DNA of 5,821 nt from Ruminococcus sp. (GTDB lineage Bacteria; Bacillota; Clostridia; Oscillospirales; Ruminococcaceae): positions 1-5,821 of the forward strand of contig DMBA01000360.1 of assembly GCA_003446315.1 (NCBI GenBank). Direction: 5' to 3'. Every line of letters starts with the position of its first letter. Position 1 is the stretch's first letter. The notes under the pieces are model-generated. The model was not told where the DNA came from. It saw nothing but the letters and a program-made list of their open reading frames with translations, and ran no database searches. The translations under genes and the position numbers were made by a program. This document shows, piece by piece, positions 1 to 5,245 of this stretch.

Positions 1-21
1 TTCCGAAGCCGATGATACATA
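1..21 (+). CDS. Possible C-terminal end of an upstream gene (partial)
   Basis: Read from base 2, the edge gives the residues S-E-A-D-D-T and then a TAA at 19-21, just before a strong terminator at 36-78. That is where a stop codon of an upstream gene would be expected. Another frame stops at 13-15, so the frame is not proven. Six residues allow no statement about function. Confidence 0.25.
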
Positions 22-35
22 ACAACCCGAAATAC

Positions 36-78
36 ACAACGCAGCATTTCGAAAAAGTTCAGATGCTGCGTTGTTTTT
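36..78 (+). terminator. Rho-independent terminator of the upstream gene
   Basis: A perfect 12-bp stem pairs ACAACGCAGCAT (36-47) with ATGCTGCGTTGT (63-74) across a 15-nt loop, and the 3' arm runs into a T-rich tract (TTGTTTTT, 71-78). It ends only 30 nt before the lipoprotein start, so it separates that gene from whatever lies to the left. Confidence 0.85.
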
Positions 79-108
79 CTGCTGCATTTAATTGGAAAGG
101 CGAGCGAT

Positions 109-708
109 ATGAATGTTAATAGGATCATAACAGCTGCATTTTTCCTGCTTCTGCTGACCGGATGCACCGCTGATTCGGCTGAATCTTCGCAGAGCACGCA
201 AACTGCTCTTTCGTCAACGCAAATTGCCGTCACGACTGCCGCAACAACATGTACAACGGAATCAACCGCTGAACCCGTTCAAACAACGATATTTCCTGCA
301 TTGGTATCCCCGGATGATATCAATCTGCGGAATGCAGAAGGCGATTCGTCACATTATTTGTTTACATATCATGAAACAGATTTTCAGGCGGTCTATAAAA
401 CGGATCACTGGACAATTCAGGATTCCTATCGGATCACCGATCCTGCTGATATGATTATGATTTGTGATGCCCTCATCGCGGCACATCCGATCCATTCGGC
501 TGATTTGACCGGATATCGTACCGCGTCCGATATGGCATATGAATGGACACAGCATAATCTTGCATATCAGCTCCTTGGAGAGGATGCTCCCTATAAAGAA
601 AATGCAAAAGATGTCGATTTCGACCCGAACGATCAGGGGAAAAGCATGTATGAGATCTATCTGGACAGAACCGGACAGGACAGCACGGCTTCTTCCGGTT
701 CACCTTGA
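109..708 (+). CDS. Small secreted lipoprotein of unknown function
   Basis: This is a 199-residue exported lipoprotein. Residues 1-18 form a type II signal peptide: a short N-terminus with R5, a hydrophobic core ITAAFFLLLL, and the lipobox L-T-G-C with the lipidated cysteine at C19. Residues 20-60 are a low-complexity Ser/Thr/Ala/Gln linker of the kind that holds a domain away from the membrane. The folded part is about residues 61-190 and includes an aromatic stretch AYEWTQHNLAY (143-153) and an acidic motif AKDVDFDPNDQGK (166-178). I do not recognise the family and assign no function. The start fits a GAAAGG ribosome binding site at 95-100. No terminator separates it from the thi promoter 17 bp after its stop, so its transcripts could read into the TPP riboswitch. 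A thiamine-uptake role is not supported: ThiY/ThiT-like features are absent. Confidence 0.85.
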   Translation: MNVNRIITAAFFLLLLTGCTADSAESSQSTQTALSSTQIAVTTAATTCTTESTAEPVQTTIFPALVSPDDINLRNAEGDSSHYLFTYHETDFQAVYKTDHWTIQDSYRITDPADMIMICDALIAAHPIHSADLTGYRTASDMAYEWTQHNLAYQLLGEDAPYKENAKDVDFDPNDQGKSMYEIYLDRTGQDSTASSGSP

Positions 709-725
709 ATCCGGCAGGAACATAC

Positions 726-754
726 TTGACATTTTCTCCGGATTGTGCTATAAT
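726..754 (+). promoter_or_regulatory. SigA promoter of the thi operon (consensus -35 and extended -10)
   Basis: TTGACA (726-731) and TATAAT (749-754) are exact consensus hexamers with the optimal 17-bp spacer. TGC just before the -10 makes it an extended -10 promoter. Transcription should begin near 760-762, immediately before the 5' strand of the riboswitch P1 helix. Such a strong promoter fits control by premature termination rather than by initiation. Confidence 0.92.
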
Positions 755-762
755 AATACAGC

Positions 763-853
763 AATCAATGGGGAGCTTGTATGCAGGCTGAGAGGAACGC
801 GATTGAGCGTTCGACCCGGAACCTGATTTGGATAATGCCAACGTAGGGAGATT
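763..853 (+). promoter_or_regulatory. TPP (thi-box) riboswitch aptamer
   Basis: The leader carries the diagnostic thi-box blocks in order: GGGGAGC (770-776), GCTGAGA (787-793), ACCC (814-817), ACCTGAT (821-827), GGATAATGCC (830-839) and CGTAGGGA (842-849). Helices that can be drawn are P1 AATC/GATT (763-766 with 850-853), P2 GGG with CCC (about 771-773 with 815-817), P3 GCTTG/CAGGC (775-779 with 784-788), an optional P3a stem GAACGC/GCGTTC (795-800 with 807-812) and P5 TTGG/CCAA (828-831 with 838-841) around the ATAATG loop. Family knowledge: thiamine pyrophosphate binding stabilises this fold and shuts off thiamine genes. Its position between a strong promoter and a terminator before thiS indicates transcriptional attenuation. 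Confidence 0.96.
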
Positions 854-870
854 CAGACTGGATAATAGCC

Positions 871-906
871 GGGAAGCTGCTATGTTGGCGGCTTCCCTGT
901 TTTTTT
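871..906 (+). terminator. Riboswitch-controlled intrinsic terminator (expression platform)
   Basis: GGGAAGCTGC (871-880) pairs with GCGGCTTCCC (888-897), ten pairs including one G-U, around a 7-nt loop, followed by TGTTTTTTT (898-906). The thiS ribosome binding site GGAGG begins at 907, so termination also removes the translation signal. A candidate antiterminator is GTAGGGAG (843-850), the 3' part of the aptamer. It can pair with TTCCCTGT (893-900) over eight positions (three G-U) and would sequester the terminator's 3' arm when TPP is absent. The terminator is clear; the antiterminator pairing is inferred. Confidence 0.9.
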
Positions 907-917
907 GGAGGTGTATT

Positions 918-1112
918 ATGGTCAGAATCAACGGGACAGAAATGGACGCTGACGGCAAAACCGTTTCAGCACTTTTGGCTGACATGCATTATCAGCCGCA
1001 CCTTGTTGCAGTGGAGTGCAATGAGGAAATCATACCCAAAAGCTGCTACGATGAAACCATATTGAAAGACGGCGATACGGTGGAAGTAGTGAGCTTTGTC
1101 GGAGGCGGCTGA
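918..1112 (+). CDS. thiS: Sulfur carrier protein ThiS
   Basis: This 64-residue ubiquitin-like sulfur carrier supplies the thiazole sulfur. Its C-terminal glycine is adenylated by ThiF and converted to a thiocarboxylate that ThiG consumes. The size is typical of the family. The sequence starts [10 protein letters not shown], with the usual short beta hairpin, and ends in EVVSFVGGG, the exposed Gly-Gly tail needed for activation. The ATG at 918 is chosen because GGAGG (907-911) lies six bases upstream; an in-frame ATG at 828 lies inside the riboswitch and is not credible. It is the first gene of the operon, and its stop codon is one base before the thiF start. Its expression depends on transcription passing the TPP-controlled terminator. 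Confidence 0.96.
   Translation: MVRINGTEMDADGKTVSALLADMHYQPHLVAVECNEEIIPKSCYDETILKDGDTVEVVSFVGGG
1101..1105 (+). promoter_or_regulatory. thiF ribosome binding site embedded in the Gly-Gly codons of thiS
   Basis: GGAGG lies in the codons GGA-GGC for Gly62-Gly63 of ThiS, eight bases before the thiF ATG at 1114. The functional Gly tail of the carrier therefore doubles as the Shine-Dalgarno sequence of its activating enzyme. This decides the thiF start in favour of ATG 1114 over the in-frame TTG at 1096. Confidence 0.8.
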
Positions 1113-1113
1113 T

Positions 1114-1749
1114 ATGATCCCATCAAAAGAAGCATTCTATGCAGCGCTGGAACAGCGTCACGGTGCAGATATTCAAAAAAAGTTTTCAGAAGCATCTGTG
1201 GCGATCTGCGGACTCGGCGGACTTGGTTCCAATATTGCAGTGCATCTTGCACGCGCCGGTGTCGGAAATCTCTCATTATTTGATTTTGATCGGGTCGATC
1301 TCTCCAATCTCAACCGTCAGCAGTATTTTCCCGATCAGCTTGGGCAATACAAGACGGATGCACTTTCCGATACGTTGAAACGCATTGCACCCTATATCAA
1401 TATCACTGCAACTTGCGTGAAAATGACTGCGGATAATATTCCGGAGCTGCTCGCTGCATATCCCATTATTTGTGAAGCATTTGACCGTGCCGATCAGAAA
1501 GCAATGCTCGTCAATACCGTGACAGAGCATTTTCCGGAGAAATATCTGATCTCCGGAAACGGTATGGCAGGGCTGGATTCTGCAAATACGATCCGAACCC
1601 GTAAGATCACAGAACACTTCTATATCTGCGGTGACGGGAAAAGTGACGTTGCAGACGGTCTTAGCTTGATCTCAGCGCGTGTCGCTGTCTGCGCTGCGCA
1701 TCAGGCAAATACAATTCTCAGAATCATTGCAGGCAAAACAGATGCCTGA
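1114..1749 (+). CDS. thiF: ThiS adenylyltransferase ThiF (short, family-2 type)
   Basis: This 211-residue E1-like enzyme uses ATP to adenylate the C-terminal glycine of ThiS, the first step of sulfur loading. A Rossmann nucleotide-binding loop GLGGLGSN is at 33-40, followed by the adenylation-site segment DFDRVDLSNLNRQ (57-69), which carries the conserved Asp, Asn and Arg residues of ThiF/MoeB/E1 proteins. K80 and EAFDRADQK (121-129, with the metal-binding-type Asp124) follow. The C-terminus GDGKSDVADG...ARVAVCAAHQAN (173-199) resembles the short ThiF proteins of Clostridia. Unlike E. coli ThiF (about 250 residues), it has no CxxC pairs, so no structural zinc site. Five single cysteines remain, and I cannot tell which, if any, acts in sulfur transfer. 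It starts one base after thiS and ends 18 bases before thiG. Confidence 0.93.
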   Translation: MIPSKEAFYAALEQRHGADIQKKFSEASVAICGLGGLGSNIAVHLARAGVGNLSLFDFDRVDLSNLNRQQYFPDQLGQYKTDALSDTLKRIAPYINITATCVKMTADNIPELLAAYPIICEAFDRADQKAMLVNTVTEHFPEKYLISGNGMAGLDSANTIRTRKITEHFYICGDGKSDVADGLSLISARVAVCAAHQANTILRIIAGKTDA

Positions 1750-1767
1750 TTCAGAAAGGACATTCCA

Positions 1768-2538
1768 ATGGAAAACGATAAACTTGTAATTGCCGGACAT
1801 GAATTCAATTCCCGTTTCATTCTCGGTTCCGGCAAATATTCTCTTTCTTTGATTGAAGCAGCCGTCAATCATGCCGGCGCGGAGATCATTACCTGTGCTG
1901 TCCGCCGTGCAAATACCAAAGAACAGGAGAATATTCTGGATTATATCCCAAAGGGTGTGACCCTGCTGCCGAATACTTCCGGCGCACGCAATGCAAAGGA
2001 AGCGATTCGCATTGCACGGCTTGCAAGAGAACTGGGCTGCGGCGATTTTGTCAAAATTGAGATCATGCGGGATACAAAGTATCTGCTGCCGGATAACACC
2101 GAAACGATCAAGGCAACCGAAATCCTTGCAAAAGAAGGATTCGTTGTTATGCCTTATATGTATCCGGATCTGAACGCCGCGAGAGATCTGGTCAATGCAG
2201 GCGCTGCAACCGTTATGCCGCTGGCTTCCCCGATCGGCTCCAATAAAGGGCTTGCAACCCGTGATTTCATCCAGATTTTGATTGATGAAATTGATGTCCC
2301 GATCATCGTGGATGCCGGTATCGGCAGACCCTCTCAGGCTTGTGAGGCAATGGAAATGGGCGCGGCTGCTGTGATGTCCAACACGGCGCTTGCAACTGCC
2401 GGCGATCTTCCGATGATGGCAAGTGCATTCAAAAAGGCAATTGAAGCCGGCAGACAGGCTTATCTTTCCGGTTTGGGCAGAGTGCTTGTCAGAGGTGCAT
2501 CTCCCTCTGATTCGCTGACCGGATTCCTGCACGACTAA
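1768..2538 (+). CDS. thiG: Thiazole synthase ThiG
   Basis: This 256-residue TIM-barrel enzyme builds the thiazole ring from 1-deoxy-D-xylulose 5-phosphate, dehydroglycine and the sulfur of ThiS thiocarboxylate. The Schiff-base lysine is K96 in [11 protein letters not shown], at the same number as in the B. subtilis enzyme. Other family blocks are FILGSGKY (17-24), TCAVRRAN (42-49), [12 protein letters not shown] (150-161), the phosphate-binding VDAGIGRPS (181-189) and [10 protein letters not shown] (204-213). Length and motifs are full and intact. GAAAGGA (1754-1760) sits seven bases before the ATG. The variant SPIGSNKGL, in place of the proteobacterial APIGSGLGL, is as I remember clostridial-type ThiG. 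ThiG works as a complex with ThiS and, in ThiH-using organisms, takes its dehydroglycine from ThiH, encoded next. Confidence 0.97.
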   Translation: MENDKLVIAGHEFNSRFILGSGKYSLSLIEAAVNHAGAEIITCAVRRANTKEQENILDYIPKGVTLLPNTSGARNAKEAIRIARLARELGCGDFVKIEIMRDTKYLLPDNTETIKATEILAKEGFVVMPYMYPDLNAARDLVNAGAATVMPLASPIGSNKGLATRDFIQILIDEIDVPIIVDAGIGRPSQACEAMEMGAAAVMSNTALATAGDLPMMASAFKKAIEAGRQAYLSGLGRVLVRGASPSDSLTGFLHD

Positions 2539-2551
2539 AGGAGTGAGCACA

Positions 2552-3802
2552 ATGGAAAATCAATTTCTGATTGATTCGGATGCACTTTCCGAAGAAGCGC
2601 TGAAACGGAAGCATCAGCTTGAAAATGATCCGTCATGTCGTACCAATCATATGGAATTCATGCCGGGGCAGGAACAGATCCAGTCTGATATCTGCGAGAA
2701 AGTCATGTCTGAAGTGAATGCATTTGTGCCGGAACGTTATACGGCTGCCGATGTTCGCAGAGCGCTGCAAAAAGAGCATCTCAGCATCGAAGATTTCAAG
2801 GCACTGTTATCGCCTGCCGCAGAACCGTTCCTTGAAAAAATGGCAGAACGTGCACGCCTGGAAACGCAAAAGCACTTCGGCAACACGGTCTATCTGTTTA
2901 CGCCGCTTTATATTGCAAATTATTGCGAAAACTATTGCGTTTATTGTGGTTTCAACTGCTATAACCACATTCGCCGCATGAAGCTCACACCGGAACAGAT
3001 CGAACATGAAATGAAGGTGATCTCTGACAGCGGTATGGAAGAGATCCTGATCCTGACCGGTGAAAGCCGTTCCAAGAGCGATATTCATTATATTGGTGAA
3101 GCATGTAAACTCGCCCGCAAATATTTCCGGATGGTCGGTGTGGAGATCTATCCGGTCAATGTTGCGGATTATCGTTATCTTCATGAATGCGGGGTCGATT
3201 ATGTGACTGTATTCCAGGAAACATATGACACCGCTAAATATGAGCAGCTTCATCTTGCCGGACATAAGCGTGTCTGGCCTTATCGGTTCGATGCGCAGGA
3301 ACGTGCATTGATGGGCGGTATGCGCGGTGTTGCCGGTTCTGCGCTGCTTGGATTATCGGATTTCCGCAAAGATGCACTCGCCAGTGCGCTGCATATGTAT
3401 TTCCTGCAAAGAAAATACCCGCATGCGGAGATCTCCCTGTCATGTCCGCGGCTTCGTCCGATCATCAATAACGGAAAAATCAACCCGCAGGATGTCGGAG
3501 AACGGCAGCTTTGTCAGATCCTTTGTGCATACCGCATGTTTCTGCCGTTTGCAGGAATTACGGTTTCATCCCGCGAAAGCAAGAGTTTTCGGGATGGTAT
3601 CGTTAAAATTGCTGCAACCAAGATCTCTGCCGGTGTTTCTACCGGAATCGGTGACCATGAAAGCAAATATGCCGGAAAGGAGAACAGCGACGGCGGCGAT
3701 GAACAATTCGAAATCAAAGACGGCAGAAGTCTGGATCAAATGTATCAGGATATGTCCGGTGAAGGCATGCAGCCTGTGCTGAACGATTATCTTTATGTCT
3801 GA
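2552..3802 (+). CDS. thiH: 2-iminoacetate synthase ThiH (radical SAM tyrosine lyase)
   Basis: This 416-residue radical SAM enzyme splits tyrosine into dehydroglycine (2-iminoacetate) and p-cresol, feeding ThiG; it is oxygen-sensitive. The [4Fe-4S]/SAM motif CxxxCxxC is C125-ENY-C129-VY-C132, followed by GFN. Other blocks shared with E. coli ThiH are FGNTVYLFTPLYIANYC (109-125), LTGE (168-171), VFQETYD (220-226), ALLGLSD (264-270), PRLRP (299-303), SSRES (339-343) and the C-terminal GGDEQFE...MQPVLND. HydG, the close relative, has an extra C-terminal CxxC-type cluster site. That site is absent here, which supports ThiH. The N-terminus is about 40 residues longer than E. coli ThiH. I place the start at ATG 2552, eight bases after AAGGAG (2538-2543), not at the in-frame GTG 2543, which overlaps that site. 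The end overlaps tenI by eight bases. Confidence 0.95.
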   Translation: MENQFLIDSDALSEEALKRKHQLENDPSCRTNHMEFMPGQEQIQSDICEKVMSEVNAFVPERYTAADVRRALQKEHLSIEDFKALLSPAAEPFLEKMAERARLETQKHFGNTVYLFTPLYIANYCENYCVYCGFNCYNHIRRMKLTPEQIEHEMKVISDSGMEEILILTGESRSKSDIHYIGEACKLARKYFRMVGVEIYPVNVADYRYLHECGVDYVTVFQETYDTAKYEQLHLAGHKRVWPYRFDAQERALMGGMRGVAGSALLGLSDFRKDALASALHMYFLQRKYPHAEISLSCPRLRPIINNGKINPQDVGERQLCQILCAYRMFLPFAGITVSSRESKSFRDGIVKIAATKISAGVSTGIGDHESKYAGKENSDGGDEQFEIKDGRSLDQMYQDMSGEGMQPVLNDYLYV

Positions 3803-4415
3803 TATCATTTGTGTCACAAACCGGAAACTGTGCTGTGAAGATTTTCGGATCCGAATCGAAAAAATAGCAAAACAAAAACCTTCTGCGATCATTTTGCGCG
3901 AAAAAGACCTGTCAGAAGGGGAGTATCTGAACCTCGCAGCCGATATCATGGATATCTGCCGCAGCTATCAGATCCCGTGCATTCTGCATACATTCATCAA
4001 TGCTGCCATGCAACTGCATGCTGAACATCTGCATCTGCCGCTGCATCTTCTGCAAAATATGCCAAAATCTGAACAAAGGCATTTTACCGCGCTCGGTGCG
4101 TCATGCCATTCGGATGCGGATGCCAGAGATGCAGCAGCATGCGGTGCAACCTATTTGATCGCAGGTCACATTTACGATACAGATTGCAAGAAAGGACTTG
4201 CCGGGCGCGGAATCCCGTTTCTCCAAAGCATCTGCAAGCAGACAGAACTTCCTGTTTATGCAATCGGCGGCATTTCGCAGAAAAATGTGCGGGATGTGAT
4301 GCAGGCTGGTGCATCCGGTTTTTGTATCATGAGCCAGTTGATGCAATGCGATGATGTAGAATCGGTATTTTACGGAATCAGAAAGGAATTGGCGAATGAG
4401 TCGTATGGATCGTGA
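3795..4415 (+). CDS. tenI: Thiazole tautomerase TenI
   Basis: This 206-residue member of the ThiE/TenI TIM-barrel family would convert the thiazole made by ThiG to its aromatic carboxylate tautomer. The decisive segment is AGHIYDTDCKKGLAGRG (123-139). As I recall it, B. subtilis TenI has almost the same stretch around its catalytic His122; here the residue is H125. ThiE synthases instead carry a G-x-x-FPTxTK loop at this point, and the pyrophosphate-handling QLREK motif is reduced to ILREKD (33-38). GASCHS (101-106) and AIGGIS (166-171) are the other conserved phosphate-side strands. The ATG overlaps the last eight bases of thiH and has no good ribosome binding site, so translational coupling to thiH is likely. 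The end overlaps thiE by 20 bases. Residues 76-88 are unusually His-rich (HAEHLHLPLHLLQ). Being next to thiE rules out a simple duplicate-synthase reading. Confidence 0.9.
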   Translation: MSDIICVTNRKLCCEDFRIRIEKIAKQKPSAIILREKDLSEGEYLNLAADIMDICRSYQIPCILHTFINAAMQLHAEHLHLPLHLLQNMPKSEQRHFTALGASCHSDADARDAAACGATYLIAGHIYDTDCKKGLAGRGIPFLQSICKQTELPVYAIGGISQKNVRDVMQAGASGFCIMSQLMQCDDVESVFYGIRKELANESYGS

Positions 4416-5037
4416 AAAACTGCTGCTCTATGCAATTACGGATCGCAAATGCATCGGAGCCCGTGATTTTGACAAGGCAATTGAAGACGCTCTGCGCGGC
4501 GGTGCAGGTATCATCCAGCTTCGTGAAAAAGGAATGGATGAAGATGCACTTGTCGCTGAAGCCATCCGGATCCGGGCGCTGTGTGATCGGTATCATGCGC
4601 TTTTGATTATCAATGACAATTACCATGCTGCGATCCGTGCCGGCGCAGACGGCGTTCATGTCGGCATTGAAGATACACAGGTTGCAGAAATCCGCAAAAA
4701 CGCACCGGATGGTTTTATCATCGGCGCAACTGCCAAAACGGTCGAACAGGCACAACGTGCGCAGGCAGAAGGCGCAGATTATCTGGGTGTTGGCGCAGTG
4801 TTTCCGTCGCCGACAAAAACAAATGCCATTCGCATCACGCCGGATGACTTTCGAACCATCGCACAAAGTGTACAGATCCCTGCTGTAGCAATCGGCGGAA
4901 TCAATCGGACAAATATCCGGCAATTGCAAAACATTCATGCGGCTGGTGCGGCTTTGGTATCAGCGATTTTTGCAGCAGATGATATTGCTTCTGAGACCGC
5001 TGCAATCAAACAGATCTGTCAGGTTGTTTTTAACTGA
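4396..5037 (+). CDS. thiE: Thiamine-phosphate synthase ThiE
   Basis: This 213-residue TIM-barrel synthase couples HMP-PP with the thiazole carboxylate phosphate to give thiamine phosphate, releasing pyrophosphate and CO2. Family blocks are present in order: YAITDRK (12-18), IIQLREK (39-45), the metal-site NDN (73-75), GADGVHVGIED (83-93), GVGAVFPSPTKTNA (131-144) with the phosphate-loop Thr-Lys, AIGGI (165-169) and LVSAIFA (187-193). Length is normal. The loop reads FPSPTK, where many ThiE proteins have FPTxTK, a mild substitution. ATG 4396 is preferred to ATG 4405 because AAAGGA (4382-4387) is eight bases upstream of the former. It is the last gene of the operon, starts inside tenI, and is followed 28 bases after its stop by a terminator. 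Confidence 0.96.
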   Translation: MSRMDREKLLLYAITDRKCIGARDFDKAIEDALRGGAGIIQLREKGMDEDALVAEAIRIRALCDRYHALLIINDNYHAAIRAGADGVHVGIEDTQVAEIRKNAPDGFIIGATAKTVEQAQRAQAEGADYLGVGAVFPSPTKTNAIRITPDDFRTIAQSVQIPAVAIGGINRTNIRQLQNIHAAGAALVSAIFAADDIASETAAIKQICQVVFN

Positions 5038-5065
5038 TATAATGTTTAACAAAATATGATTGATG

Positions 5066-5098
5066 ACTCGCTGTCAGACAGACAGCGGGTTTTCTTTT
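5066..5098 (+). terminator. Terminator of the thi operon
   Basis: CTCGCTGTC (5067-5075) pairs with GACAGCGGG (5081-5089), nine pairs with one T-G, around a five-base AGACA loop; A5066-T5090 can extend it. TTTTCTTTT (5090-5098) follows. It lies 28 bases after the thiE stop and closes the transcription unit. Confidence 0.92.
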
Positions 5099-5136
5099 AT
5101 CGGGTAAAGCATCCTCAAATTTTCTGGTAACGTTTG

Positions 5137-5155
5137 ATTCGACAAAATTCGACAA
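5137..5155. promoter_or_regulatory. Tandem Spo0A-box-like direct repeat
   Basis: ATTCGACAA occurs twice, at 5137-5145 and 5147-5155, starting exactly 10 bp apart, so on the same face of the helix. The core TTCGACA is the exact reverse complement of the 0A-box consensus TGTCGAA bound by the sporulation regulator Spo0A, which is known to bind tandem boxes side by side. The pair sits 37-55 bp upstream of the -35 of the following promoter. The repeat is certain; the regulator is inferred. Confidence 0.6.
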
Positions 5156-5179
5156 TTTGAAGATTTTTTTCAAATCTTC
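5155..5179. repeat. Overlapping AT-rich inverted repeats upstream of the promoter
   Basis: Two mutually exclusive perfect inverted repeats overlap here: ATTTGAA/TTCAAAT (5155-5161 with 5169-5175) and GAAGATTT/AAATCTTC (5159-5166 with 5172-5179). They fill the gap between the TTCGACA repeats and the -35 box. They lie upstream of the expected transcription start, so a DNA role (operator, flexible or curved DNA) is likelier than an RNA one. Confidence 0.5.
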
Positions 5180-5191
5180 TTTGATTTTGAA

Positions 5192-5220
5192 TTGACATTC
5201 CTCTTTTTATTTGATATAAT
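5192..5220 (+). promoter_or_regulatory. SigA promoter of the small orphan gene (consensus, extended -10)
   Basis: TTGACA (5192-5197) and TATAAT (5215-5220) match consensus exactly with a 17-bp spacer, and TGA before the -10 gives the extended element. A second TATAAT shares base 5220 (5220-5225) but is poorly spaced. Transcription should start near 5226-5228, leaving a leader of about 18-20 nt before the gene. Confidence 0.92.
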
Positions 5221-5245
5221 ATAATAAAAATATGGAGGCGATCTC

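Noticed and set aside
611..627. TGTCGATTTCGAC inside the lipoprotein gene as another Spo0A site
   Set aside because: It lies in coding sequence for the acidic DVDFD motif, only partly matches the 0A box, and has no promoter near it.
828..917. In-frame N-terminal extension of ThiS starting at ATG 828
   Set aside because: It would translate the riboswitch and terminator. A strong GGAGG at 907-911 is correctly spaced for ATG 918, and ThiS then has its normal length.
473..985. 170-codon minus-strand open frame over the lipoprotein gene and thi leader
   Set aside because: It is antisense to a gene with a lipobox signal peptide and to the TPP riboswitch, with Cys/Ser/Arg-rich composition typical of shadow frames.
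1672..2550. 292-codon minus-strand open frame antisense to thiG
   Set aside because: The plus strand encodes an intact ThiG with catalytic K96. The antisense frame is rich in Cys, His and Arg without any known pattern.
2552..3802. Reading the radical SAM gene as HydG (hydrogenase maturase)
   Set aside because: The C-terminal cluster-binding cysteine motif of HydG is absent, the C-terminus matches ThiH, and the gene sits between thiG and thiE.
5035..5043. TGATATAAT at the end of thiE as an extended -10 promoter
   Set aside because: There is no -35 at 16-18 bp, and a transcript would begin just before the operon terminator at 5066-5098.
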